From JADJRG01 sp964474905 (GTDB lineage Bacteria; Myxococcota_A; Polyangia; Nannocystales; Nannocystaceae): 64,000 bases of DNA. The notes under the pieces were generated by a model. It saw nothing but the letters and a program-made list of their open reading frames with translations. It was not told the DNA's origin and searched no databases. Of this stretch, positions 42,569-53,115 are shown in pieces; position 1 is the stretch's first letter; each line of letters starts with the position of its first letter. The stretch lies in the NCBI GenBank assembly GCA_964474905.1, contig CAYYUP010000026.1:1-64000 (forward strand), read 5' to 3'. Both the position numbers and the translations under genes were made by a program.

Positions 42569-45500
42569 TTAGTGTCGAAAGGTATCGACGCTGAGCTTGC
42601 CGCCGCCGGTGACCTTGGTCTCGGCCGCACGGGCTTCGCGGAGGCCGGAGGTTCGCAGGACCCACATCTCGCGGGTCGCGACCACGTCGTCGCTCTCGCG
42701 GGCGTGGATCTCGATGCGGTTGTTGCCCGGGGTCAGGGGAATCTCGGCGAGGAACTCGAGCTTGCCGCTGGTCGGGTCCTCGGCGGCCCTGTAGAAGACT
42801 TTTTCGCGGCGACCGAAGAGGTTGCGGGCGGGGTTGTAGACCGTGATGAAGACGTCGCGCACGGCCTGCTGATCGTTGGCGACGCCCTCGATGCGGACCG
42901 AGTCGCCGGCGACCTGGGTGACCTGGTCGCGGAGGGTGATCGTCGGCGGGCTGATCGCGAGCAGGTCCTCGACCTTGGTCGCCGTGGCACCGGTGCGGCC
43001 GCCTTTGCTTTTTGTCAGGGCATCTGACTTGGCAAAGGCGACGTAGCCAGGGGCCAACTGCACCCGCATCCAGCCGCCGTCGGCCTCGCCCAGGAGGCGC
43101 ATGCTGGCCCCAGATTCGGCGTGCGCGACCACCCGCGGAGTCCCGAGCGGAGAGGCGTAGAGGTCGAGCGGCGAGGTGGCCAAGAGCGTGCCGCGGGACT
43201 TTTTAAAATTGAGGCTGCTCTCGCTTAGGGGAAAGGTGAGCTTGTCCCCTAGGCTGACGCCGGTCTTTGCGTCGCTGACCGAGAGCAGGAGCGTGGCTTC
43301 CCCCTTGTCGGGGGTCTTGCGGACCTCGAAGTCGAGTTCGACGACCCGCGAGGCGCCGGGCGCTAGCTCTTTGATGTTCTCGCGGCCGGTGTGCAGGAAG
43401 AGCGCGTCGCCGCTGCGATTGCGCAGGTTGACCCAGGTGTCGAGTGCCTTGCCCTCGCCGTTGTTGGTGACGTGCACCCGAAGGCGGACCCGCTCGCCGA
43501 GCTGGAGTGCGCCGTCGCCGTTTCCTTGGATCGAGCCGCCGGCGGCCGGATCGTCGATGATCTGGTAGCCGAAGGCGAAGAGCGGCCGCGGTAAACCCTC
43601 GGCGGAGATTTTGAGGGCGGTATTGGAGCCCGGAGCGAGCTTGGCCCGGTAGGCCTCGTGCAGCTCAACCTCGATCTCGTCGGTTCTCGAGAACTCGTGC
43701 TCTGAGACCGAGAGCTTGAGCGTCGCTGTTTTGGTTTGGCCGGGGTCGACACGACCGACGATGAACTCGCGCTCGTCGAGGTAGGAGTAATCGCTGCCGG
43801 AGATCGCCCAGACCTGGAAAGCAGGGGCGTCGCCGGTATTGGTGACCGACATCGTCAGTACCCCGGATTCGCCCCCGTGGAAGAGGTTGTTGGCCTTGTC
43901 GGTCTTGACCGTGACCTTGAGTTTGGCCGCCTTGCCGGCCTCGGGTGGCGAGCCTGCGCTCCAATCGATGCCGCGGGCGCCGAAGCTGCGGGCGATCTGG
44001 GTGGCTTCTTCGGCGGCCTTGCGACTGACGAACTCGTCGAGCTTGGCGAGGATGCCGTCGCGGCTGGATGTCGGCGCCCAGGCGACGAGGTCGCGGGCGA
44101 TGCGGATCTCGGGATCTTCGAGGGCGGTCTCGGCGTCGGCTTCGGCATTGGTGAGCGCGCGCCTGCGGGGTTTTTTGGTCTCGTCTTTCTTGCCCTTGGT
44201 CTCGGGTGTCACCGAGCCGTAGGAGAGGAAGTCCAGACCGGCGGCGATCTTTTGCGAGGCGTCGATCTTGGAGTTGGTGAGCCGGGAGGCGAGTGCCTCT
44301 TCGCGGACGAGATCGAAGCGCTTGCGGCCGTGGTAGGCGACGTACTCCTCACCGATGTACACCGGGATGGTTTCGAGATCTGGGCTGACGCCGACCGACT
44401 GGATCGAGATGTCGCCGGGCGTGAGGTACTGGGCGATCGTCAGCTTGAGTGCCAGCTCTTTGTCGCCGACCCGGCGATCGTTGAGCACCTGGACCGAGCC
44501 CTTGCCAAAGCTGCGCCGGCCGACGAGCACCGCGCGGCCGAGGTTTCGCAGAGCGCCGGCGACGATTTCGGTGGCGCTGGCGGAGCCCTGGTCGATGAGC
44601 ACCACGAGCGGCAAATCCGGGAAGTCGTAGCGACTGTCGGCACGCATCTCATCGCGGGGAGAGGAGGGGCCGACAGTCGAGACGATGGTGCCTGCCGAGA
44701 GGAACGCATCGGCGACCTCGACCCCGGCGGTGAGCAGCCCGCCCGGGTTGTCGCGCATGTCGAGCACGACGCCGCGAACACCTTCGCGCTCGAACTCTTG
44801 GAGCTTGGCGCGGACCTCTTGGCCGGTCGTTTGCGAGAAATTTCGGTTGAGTTGTAGGAGTCCGACTTTGATCGCTTTGCCCTGGTCGTCGGTCGCTGGC
44901 AGCACGGTGCCGATCACCGAGTCGAGCTTGATCCGGTCGCGGGTGACCGAGAGTTTTTTGGGTCGGTCATTGCCTTCGCGTCGGACCCAGACGCCGACCG
45001 TGGTCCCGGGGGCGCCGCGCAGGCGCTCGACCGCTTCGCTGAGGCTCATCGTCACCGTGGACTCTTCGTCGATCTGGACGATCCGGTCGGCGGCTTTCAT
45101 GCCGACCTTGTCGGCGGGCGTGCCATCGATGACCCGGATGACGGTGATCTTGCCGTCGCGCATGCCGACCTCGATGCCCAGACCGCCAAAGGATCCCTTG
45201 GTGCTGGTGCGCATCTGCTCGAAGTCCTCGGGCTTGAGCAGGTTGGAGTGAGGATCGAGGGTTGCGAGTACACCCTCGACGATCGCGTACTCGGCCTTGC
45301 GCAGGCCGTCTTCATCGAGTTCGGCGTGGTCGCGGATAAAGCGAAAGACCTCGCGCAGGCGCTTGCCGACGGTCCAGACCGCGATCACATCGTCGATCGG
45401 GAACTCCTGCTCGTGGGTGCCGACGCGGACCCGCACGCGTCCCGGGTTCTCGAGATCGCCGATGGGCTCGACGAGCACCTGCGGGATCGCTTGCTCGAGG

Positions 45501-45766
45501 CCCTCGAGGCCCGCGATCGTCATTTTTTGTGGATCGATGCGCTCGGGTTCGACGTAGTACTTGGCGACGTTGAAGAGCGTCCAGTCGAGGACCCGGAGAT
45601 CGGTCGCATCGTAGGTGCCGCCGAGGCGGGCAAAGCTGTGCATCTCGGTTGCGGGTGTGCGGGCCTGACTGTCACTGGCAGCGGTCAGCCCGAGAGCGAT
45701 GAGCAGCGCGCCGAAGAGGACCGTCGGGGTCGAGGCGGAACCAGGGGATTTTTTGCGCGCGCTCAC
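42569..45766 (-). CDS. S41-family C-terminal processing peptidase with PDZ domain
   Basis: The 1065-residue protein has a signal peptide (about 1-36), a PDZ domain near 190-280 (SFGGLGIEVGMRDGKITVIRVIDGTPADKVGM split over two motifs), and the S41 core with Ser397 (DQGSASATE) and Lys422 (RRSFGKGSV), 25 residues apart as in known family members. After residue 520 come domains not found in short CtpA proteins: two immunoglobulin-like or CARDB-like segments, an SH3-like segment (LDLYASPLG...GWMRVQLAPGYVAF) and a final beta domain. It should cleave C-termini of periplasmic proteins. The GTG start is at 45766. Confidence 0.88.
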   Translation of the reverse strand: MSARKKSPGSASTPTVLFGALLIALGLTAASDSQARTPATEMHSFARLGGTYDATDLRVLDWTLFNVAKYYVEPERIDPQKMTIAGLEGLEQAIPQVLVEPIGDLENPGRVRVRVGTHEQEFPIDDVIAVWTVGKRLREVFRFIRDHAELDEDGLRKAEYAIVEGVLATLDPHSNLLKPEDFEQMRTSTKGSFGGLGIEVGMRDGKITVIRVIDGTPADKVGMKAADRIVQIDEESTVTMSLSEAVERLRGAPGTTVGVWVRREGNDRPKKLSVTRDRIKLDSVIGTVLPATDDQGKAIKVGLLQLNRNFSQTTGQEVRAKLQEFEREGVRGVVLDMRDNPGGLLTAGVEVADAFLSAGTIVSTVGPSSPRDEMRADSRYDFPDLPLVVLIDQGSASATEIVAGALRNLGRAVLVGRRSFGKGSVQVLNDRRVGDKELALKLTIAQYLTPGDISIQSVGVSPDLETIPVYIGEEYVAYHGRKRFDLVREEALASRLTNSKIDASQKIAAGLDFLSYGSVTPETKGKKDETKKPRRRALTNAEADAETALEDPEIRIARDLVAWAPTSSRDGILAKLDEFVSRKAAEEATQIARSFGARGIDWSAGSPPEAGKAAKLKVTVKTDKANNLFHGGESGVLTMSVTNTGDAPAFQVWAISGSDYSYLDEREFIVGRVDPGQTKTATLKLSVSEHEFSRTDEIEVELHEAYRAKLAPGSNTALKISAEGLPRPLFAFGYQIIDDPAAGGSIQGNGDGALQLGERVRLRVHVTNNGEGKALDTWVNLRNRSGDALFLHTGRENIKELAPGASRVVELDFEVRKTPDKGEATLLLSVSDAKTGVSLGDKLTFPLSESSLNFKKSRGTLLATSPLDLYASPLGTPRVVAHAESGASMRLLGEADGGWMRVQLAPGYVAFAKSDALTKSKGGRTGATATKVEDLLAISPPTITLRDQVTQVAGDSVRIEGVANDQQAVRDVFITVYNPARNLFGRREKVFYRAAEDPTSGKLEFLAEIPLTPGNNRIEIHARESDDVVATREMWVLRTSGLREARAAETKVTGGGKLSVDTFRH

Positions 45767-45913
45767 GGTCTCCTAGTCTATCGGCGGAGGAGCGTGGGGG
45801 CCACCTAATGACGATAGAGAGCCCGCTACGGCGTGCGTAGATATCCTGCGTGGGGGTCACGCCGACCGGCCGGGCTTACCCTGTGGCGGTCGCCGACGTA
45901 CACTGCCCACGGC

Positions 45914-47056
45914 ATGGCAAAGGGCAAGCGCGAGGGCAGCGGAGACAAACGTCGCGGTGACGATGAGCTGGTCGTCGAGGTGCTGCCGAAGGGCGCGATC
46001 CCCGAGGTCGAGGCCGAAGTTGTCGAGAGCGCCGAGGATGAGGGCGACGAGGACGATGGCGCCGAGGTGCTCGAAGAGGTCGCGGTTGTCACGGACGAGG
46101 AGCTCGAGGCGCTCGAGAGCGAGATCCTCCGCGGTACGACCTCAAAGGCGCGCAAGGCCGCTAAGACCGCGAGTACGACTGCGCTCGCCCGTCGCGACCC
46201 GATGGCCGCGTACATGTCGGAGGTCCGCCGGCACTCGCTGCTCACCCGCGCAGAGGAGTACGAACTCGCCGTTCGCTGGGTCGAAAACGGGGACACCGAG
46301 GCTGCGAAGACGCTGGTGACCTCCAATCTCCGACTCGTCGTCAAGATCGCCCACGACTACCGCAGGGCCCATCAAAATATCTTGGATCTGGTCCAGGAGG
46401 GCAACGTCGGTCTTATCAAGGCCGTGCAAAAATTTGATCCCTACCGCGGGGTCAAGCTCTCGACCTACTCCGGCTGGTGGATCAAGGCGTACATCCTCAA
46501 GTACATCCTCAACACCTGGCGCTTAGTTAAGATCGGCACGACGCAGAACCAGCGAAAGCTCTTCTTCAATCTGCGCAAGCAGCGGGCCAAGCTCAAGGCC
46601 GCGGGCATCGATCCGACACCGGACAAGATCGCCGAGGCGCTCGATGTTTCGACCGCCGAGGTGATCGAGATGGAGCGGCGCATGGGATCGCCGGATCAAT
46701 CGCTAAACGCCCCGCTCAGTGCCGACGACGGTGACGGCGGCCGCACGCGTATGGACCTCCTGGAGGACGCCCAGGCCGATCCGGCGGCGGATGTCGAGCA
46801 GCACGAATTTAAAGAGCTGCTCCAGTCGACGCTCAAGACCTTTGGCGAGACGCTCAGCGGTCGTGAACTCGAGATTTTCAGCGATCGCCTGATGGCGGAC
46901 GAACCGGTGACGCTTCAGCATCTCGGCACTCGTTGGGGTGTCAGTCGCGAGCGCGCCCGGCAGCTCGAGAAGCGAATGGTTCTCCGCCTGCGCAAGTTTC
47001 TCAAACAGGAACTCGGTGACGCCGTAGACATCGCACTCGGCCACGAGGGCGCTTGA
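45914..47056 (+). CDS. RpoH/RpoD-like alternative sigma factor
   Basis: The 380-residue product has an acidic N-terminal region, sigma-70 region 2 (NLRLVVKIAHDYRRAHQNILDLVQEGNVGL and YSGWWIKAYILKYIL), the RpoH-like box QRKLFFNLRKQ, region 3, and region 4 HTH (TLQHLGTRWGVSRERARQLE). This combination matches the myxobacterial SigB/SigC/RpoH-type group that controls heat-shock or developmental genes. The ATG at 45914 is preferred; the frame extends 27 codons upstream without a good start. The stop overlaps the TTG start of rsmI. Confidence 0.9.
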   Translation: MAKGKREGSGDKRRGDDELVVEVLPKGAIPEVEAEVVESAEDEGDEDDGAEVLEEVAVVTDEELEALESEILRGTTSKARKAAKTASTTALARRDPMAAYMSEVRRHSLLTRAEEYELAVRWVENGDTEAAKTLVTSNLRLVVKIAHDYRRAHQNILDLVQEGNVGLIKAVQKFDPYRGVKLSTYSGWWIKAYILKYILNTWRLVKIGTTQNQRKLFFNLRKQRAKLKAAGIDPTPDKIAEALDVSTAEVIEMERRMGSPDQSLNAPLSADDGDGGRTRMDLLEDAQADPAADVEQHEFKELLQSTLKTFGETLSGRELEIFSDRLMADEPVTLQHLGTRWGVSRERARQLEKRMVLRLRKFLKQELGDAVDIALGHEGA

Positions 47057-47907
47057 GCGGCGTCCTGGTATTAGTCGGCACTCCGCTCGGCAACCGCGAG
47101 GACCTCTCGCCGCGGGCCCGGGCGGCGATTTTTAGCGCCGACCTGCTGCTTTGCGAGGATACGCGCTCGCCGCTGCGTCTGCTGGGCGAGCAGGGCGGGG
47201 CGCTGCCCCAGCGGGTCTCTTGTTTTGTCGCCAACGAGGGCGCTCGCATCGGTCTCCTGCTCTCCCGCTTGGAGCGTGGCGAGCGAGTCGTGTACGTCAG
47301 CGAGGCTGGCATGCCGATCTGGAGCGACCCCGGCGACAAGCTGGTGCGCGCCGTGGTCGAGGCCGGTTTTGAGGTCGACGTGATCCCCGGACCGACGGCG
47401 GCAGCAGCTGCGCTCTGTCTCTCGGGATTTGCCGCGACCGATGTTCGCTTTCGGGGTTTTCCGCCCCGTGGGGGTCGCGGGCGGGCTGAGTTCTTGGCGG
47501 AGCTTGTGCACGAGTGTGCTGTCGTCATTCTTTACGAGGCCGGCAATCGGACTGCCGAGCTTGTTCGTGATCTGCGGCGTGTGCTGCCCGATGCCGAGTC
47601 GCGCCGGCTAGTGGTCGCTCGCGAGCTGACGAAGCTGCATCAAGAGGTGCTTCGCGGAACGGTCGTCGAGCTGGCCGAGCGTATCGATGGCTCACTGCGC
47701 GGTGAGGTCACGGTGGTTTTAGGCGGCGCGCCTGGGCGAGCGACGAGCGACGAAGACCCGGCGCAGATGGCCGCACGTGCGGTCTGGCGGGCTTTTAACG
47801 ATTCCGAATTGAAGCCGCGAGCGAAGGCCAAGCAGATCGCCGAGCTGACCGGCTTCGACGCCCGCGAGGTCTACTCGGCACTCTCGCGCGATCGTTGTCG
47901 GGATTGA
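47053..47907 (+). CDS. rsmI: 16S rRNA C1402 2'-O-methyltransferase
   Basis: RsmI methylates the ribose of C1402 in 16S rRNA. The 284-residue product begins LVLVGTPLGNREDLSPRA and has the family motifs EDTRSPLRLL, YVSEAGMPIWSDPG and VIPGPTAAAAAL, and the conserved C-terminal ALSRD region. The start is TTG, overlapping the sigma-factor stop (TTGA), so translation is probably coupled, an uncommon partner for rsmI. Confidence 0.92.
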   Translation: MSGVLVLVGTPLGNREDLSPRARAAIFSADLLLCEDTRSPLRLLGEQGGALPQRVSCFVANEGARIGLLLSRLERGERVVYVSEAGMPIWSDPGDKLVRAVVEAGFEVDVIPGPTAAAAALCLSGFAATDVRFRGFPPRGGRGRAEFLAELVHECAVVILYEAGNRTAELVRDLRRVLPDAESRRLVVARELTKLHQEVLRGTVVELAERIDGSLRGEVTVVLGGAPGRATSDEDPAQMAARAVWRAFNDSELKPRAKAKQIAELTGFDAREVYSALSRDRCRD

Positions 47908-48140
47908 GTCCGCAGCGTACCGGCTCGGATGTGTCTAGGTAGTTTGTCATCCGCGACAAATCGACCCGACAAGGTGCGGTGATAAATTACCCACCGCGAA
48001 ATGACGCGGCGGCTCAGGGTGTGCAACTGAACCCTGTGGGTAGCTTGGAGTGCGATCTAGGGGAGGCTGACAGTTTCACAACATCAGGCTCCGCGGCTAG
48101 AGCAACCTGCAGACGATTTGGGGAGGATTGACAGGCGCTA

Positions 48141-49700
48141 GTGGGCCGAAAGACTCTGGTGCTGATGATGACAACCTCTCGAATGGGTCTTGGTACCTTC
48201 CTCCTCCTCGCGATCGTTGGCCTGGGATGCTCTGGAGGGCAGGAGACGACGTCGACGACCTTCACAGGCGGCCCGACGATGACCTCGTCGGCATCGACCT
48301 CGACCTCGTCGGCATCGACCTCGCCGACGTCGACAACCGATATGAGTACAACTGCGGGGACCGCGGTGACCGATCCCGAGACCTCGACCTCTGCGGGGCC
48401 GAGCTGCGGGGACGGTGTGATCGACGCGGGAGAGGATTGCGATGATGGAAATAGTAGCGATAATGACGCCTGTACAAGTAGTTGTGTAGAGGCGGCCTGC
48501 GGTGATGGCTTCGTTTGGGAGGGTGTTGAGGCCTGTGATGACGGCAATGAGGATGATACCGACGATTGTCTAAACATCTGCGAGGCTGCAAGCTGCGGCG
48601 ATGGTGTGATCCAGGAGGGGGTCGAGACCTGCGATGACGGCAATCAGGTCTCCACCGACGCCTGTACCAACGAATGCCTGCTGCCCGAGTGCGGCGACGG
48701 CATTGTCCAGGAGGGGATCGATGAGTGTGACGACGGCAATAATGACGACACCGATGCCTGTCTCAGTACCTGTATGGCTGCCTCGTGTGGCGACGGATAT
48801 GTGCAGTTTAGGGTCGAGGCCTGTGATGATGGCAACGATGTCGACAACGACGGATGCAGTAATACGTGCGCGCTTGCGACCTGCGGTGATGGCCTGGTGC
48901 AGGAGGGGGAAGAGTGCGATGACGGCAATGACGATGATAGCGACATGTGCCCGTCGAATTGTCTGAGCGCGGTTTGCGGCGATAGCTACGTGCAGGAGGG
49001 CGTGGAGGAGTGCGACGGTGGTGGTGAGTCAGACGTTTGTGACGATGACTGCACCGCGGCAACTTGCGGGGACGGTACTCTCAATGTCACCGCTGGCGAG
49101 ATCTGCGATGACGGCAACGAGGACGATACAGACGCATGTGTTAGCGGTTGTGTGGATGCAACATGTGGTGACGGTTTTGTGTATGCAGGCATGGAAGAGT
49201 GTGACGATGGAAACAACGTCGACGACGACATGTGCGCCAATGACTGCACGTCGAACCAATGCCAAGCTTCGGGGCTGCGGGCGCCGCTAAACTCGATCAG
49301 CGACGACTCCGCGAGCGGCTGTTGGAGCGGTAACCCCTGTGCGTTCGACAGCTATTCGTTCAACTCGAGTCACGGTCAGAACTTTCAGGCCTTCGCGCAA
49401 GGCGTCACCTGTGGGGGCGTGAAGACCTGTGTCGAAAACGTCGGCATCACCACCTACAGCAGCTTGACGGTCTGCCAGGGCAAGTGGGACGTGCTCTGTG
49501 ACGGTGTGATGCTCGGCAGCATCGATACAAACGGCAAAGCCTGCACCGGCAAGGCGATGACCAACGGTTGCAAGATCAGCTTCCCGGCCCGGGAGTGCTC
49601 GAAGATCCGTCTGGTCTCAGCTGCCGACAACAACAACGTGCAGGGCTGTTGCGGCGGTCAGAGCCCCGACTCGATGCTGACCGGCGTCAGCGCCTGGTAG
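48141..49700 (+). CDS. Cys-rich repeat lipoprotein (DUF4215-type repeats)
   Basis: The product is about 519 residues with a lipobox LLAIVGLGC, a Ser/Thr-rich linker to about residue 85, then nine repeats with the pattern CGDGxxxxGxExCDDGNxxDxDxCxxxC (the seventh is degenerate: CGDSYVQ...CDGGGESDVC). A C-terminal domain of about 150 residues follows with further cysteines (CGGVKTCVEN, CCGGQSPDSM). The repeats are typical of myxobacterial surface proteins and are thought to bind calcium. The start is uncertain: GTG 48141 or ATG 48165. Codon use is slightly less GC-rich in the repeats. Confidence 0.88.
   Translation: MGRKTLVLMMTTSRMGLGTFLLLAIVGLGCSGGQETTSTTFTGGPTMTSSASTSTSSASTSPTSTTDMSTTAGTAVTDPETSTSAGPSCGDGVIDAGEDCDDGNSSDNDACTSSCVEAACGDGFVWEGVEACDDGNEDDTDDCLNICEAASCGDGVIQEGVETCDDGNQVSTDACTNECLLPECGDGIVQEGIDECDDGNNDDTDACLSTCMAASCGDGYVQFRVEACDDGNDVDNDGCSNTCALATCGDGLVQEGEECDDGNDDDSDMCPSNCLSAVCGDSYVQEGVEECDGGGESDVCDDDCTAATCGDGTLNVTAGEICDDGNEDDTDACVSGCVDATCGDGFVYAGMEECDDGNNVDDDMCANDCTSNQCQASGLRAPLNSISDDSASGCWSGNPCAFDSYSFNSSHGQNFQAFAQGVTCGGVKTCVENVGITTYSSLTVCQGKWDVLCDGVMLGSIDTNGKACTGKAMTNGCKISFPARECSKIRLVSAADNNNVQGCCGGQSPDSMLTGVSAW
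48400..49258 (+). repeat. Nine tandem coding repeats of about 96 bases
   Basis: Each unit starts with tgcggNgaNgg and contains tgtgatgaNggNaat encoding CDDGN. The units diverge enough to have assembled, yet share several near-identical blocks (for example gatgatggcaacga and gatgacggcaat). Confidence 0.8.
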
Positions 49701-49719
49701 CTCGGAGCGCGGCGCTCGT

Positions 49720-49743
49720 GACCGTCGGCTGTGGCCGACGGTC
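49720..49743 (+). terminator. Hairpin after the Cys-rich lipoprotein
   Basis: GACCGTCGGC-TGTG-GCCGACGGTC is a perfect 10-bp stem with a 4-base loop 19 bases past the stop. It lacks a T-run, so it may act as a stabilising 3' structure. Confidence 0.6.
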
Positions 49744-49790
49744 GCTGCCGTTGCAGTCGTCACTCGACAGCGGCGGTCGCAGAACGAAAA

Positions 49791-49825
49791 AGACCCTCAA
49801 CTCCCTAGGGAGCGAGGGTCTCTTT
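49791..49825. terminator. Bidirectional terminator between converging genes
   Basis: AGACCCTC and GAGGGTCT flank an inner CTCCCTAGGGAG palindrome; an A-run (aaaaa) precedes and TCTTT follows. It lies between the plus-strand repeat lipoprotein and the minus-strand outer-membrane protein and can serve both. Confidence 0.8.
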
Positions 49826-49871
49826 GCGTGTTTTCGTGTCCTCGTGTTGCGGCGGGGCCGCGGCTACCTGC

Positions 49872-51335
49872 CTAGAAGGTCAGGAGGAAACGGAAGTAGC
49901 CGGTGACGCTCCAGACGTCGTCGACCAAGTAGCGGCGGCCGACGTTGTCGATGACGTCGCGGCGGACCGGATTGACCTCGATCGTATTGGCGTCGACGCG
50001 CTCTGGATCACCGCCCGGGGAGGCACTCGAGTCACCGCGTCCGGCCATCGTGATGAAGTGGCGAGTATTGGTCATCGCCTGGACGCCGAAGCTGAGCGAA
50101 GCGAACTTGCTGAGCTGAGCGTTGAGACCGCCGCGGATCCCGAAGGTCGCGAAGTCCTGGAGGTCGGTGATGCCGTTGAAGGTCTCGCAACCGGTCGAAC
50201 CGCTGTTGGCGATGTAGTTTGGATCTTCGGGGTTGGTCTTCGCGTACTGCGTGACCTTGTTGATGTCCTGCTGGGTGCAGGAACCAGTCCCTGGGCTGCT
50301 GGTGCCGACCAGAGCGGGGCTGTCGGCGAGCAACTCCCAAGCTTCGCTGTAGCCGCGGCCGTTGTAGCGGAGCTGGGCCAAACCGCGGAGCTCGATGGCG
50401 ACCTTCTTGGACTTGGCCTTGCGCTCGAAAGGAACGATCTCGGTGCCGAAGGAGAAGCCCGTCAGGGACTGCGGGTTGATCTTGGTTTGCGATCCCTGGC
50501 CGCTGAAGTTCCTGAACTCCGTATTGCCGGCGCGGATCGCTTGGTACCAGTAGGCGGTGAAGAAGGGATCGAGGAAGCGGTAGCGCCGAGAAAGCGCTGT
50601 CCAGACCCCGAGCTCGTGCACACCGCGACCGACCCGGTGGTTGCCGGAGGGATCATCATTAATGATGTCCCGGGAGAAGGTCATCGGCTTGCCGATGGCG
50701 AAGCGACCTTCGAGTCCAAGGATCCAGGTCGGCATGTGCGACAGACGAGCTTGATTCAGGAGGCCGAATTTGAGGCCGACCTGGATCTGGTCGATGCCGC
50801 GACGGGTCGGACCCTTGAAGATCGTCTCGGTGTCTGTACCGGCGAACTGGTTGTAAGGATCCGACGTGTCGGTCGCATCGAAGCCGGTCCGGGGGATAAT
50901 CCCGTCGCGGATCGATGTCGAGTTCATGTGGTTGACGCAGGTCGCGACCGGATTTGTCGCGTTGACCTGATCGGAGTAGACGCAAGGGTCAGCCTCCTGG
51001 TCGAACGCGTAGCTCCGGTTGTCGCTGACCACCACCGGTAGAGCCACGTAGACCGCGATGTCCTTGTAGAGCCCGATCTCGAGCTTTGGCAGGACCGTGT
51101 GACGCTGCTGTCTGAAGAGCAGATCACGGGCAATATGGTTGGTGGTGCCATCACTCCATTCACGGAGGATGGCAGCCTTCTTGAATTCGAAGTCGTAGCC
51201 GACACCGAAGTGGAGATCGAAGGGGTTGCCCTCGTCAAAAGAACTCGCAACTCGGGTGACCTCGGCCGCCTGTGACGTGGTCGAGATCCCGAGGAAGAGG
51301 CCCAAGACGGGCAGCAAGCCGCAAACTTTCCGCAT
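49872..51335 (-). CDS. Outer-membrane beta-barrel protein of unknown function
   Basis: The 487-residue product has a signal peptide (MRKVCGLLPVLGLFLGISTTSQA) and alternating beta-strand pattern (FDLHFGVGYDFEF, LEIGLYKDIAVYVALPVVV), ending in WSVTGYFRFLLTF, an aromatic barrel terminus. I do not recognise the family. The ATG at 51335 has GAGGTG 7 bases upstream and is preferred to the first start 10 codons earlier. A run of eight G lies in the upstream spacer. Confidence 0.78.
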   Translation of the reverse strand: MRKVCGLLPVLGLFLGISTTSQAAEVTRVASSFDEGNPFDLHFGVGYDFEFKKAAILREWSDGTTNHIARDLLFRQQRHTVLPKLEIGLYKDIAVYVALPVVVSDNRSYAFDQEADPCVYSDQVNATNPVATCVNHMNSTSIRDGIIPRTGFDATDTSDPYNQFAGTDTETIFKGPTRRGIDQIQVGLKFGLLNQARLSHMPTWILGLEGRFAIGKPMTFSRDIINDDPSGNHRVGRGVHELGVWTALSRRYRFLDPFFTAYWYQAIRAGNTEFRNFSGQGSQTKINPQSLTGFSFGTEIVPFERKAKSKKVAIELRGLAQLRYNGRGYSEAWELLADSPALVGTSSPGTGSCTQQDINKVTQYAKTNPEDPNYIANSGSTGCETFNGITDLQDFATFGIRGGLNAQLSKFASLSFGVQAMTNTRHFITMAGRGDSSASPGGDPERVDANTIEVNPVRRDVIDNVGRRYLVDDVWSVTGYFRFLLTF

Positions 51336-51584
51336 TTGGAGCACCTCAAGAGGGAGTCGCTGCACGCTACCAGCGCGTAGGCGCGTGCGTCAACATTCCG
51401 GGGGGGGTTTGGGTGGGCTTCTTGCCTGCACTGCACAGGCTTTTGCGGTCGCTCCATGGCCCTTCGGGGGGGTCGATGCGCGGTCGCGGGCGCAGAAGAA
51501 TTGTTTTGAGTTGAGAGTGATCACCGCAAAGCGCGGGCCGCGATCCCCCGGGGGAGCTCGCGATGGAACCTGTGCGAGTCGCGC

Positions 51585-53093
<1,509 letters not shown>

Positions 53094-53115
53094 GTGGGAC
53101 CTGTGGCTTATGGGA

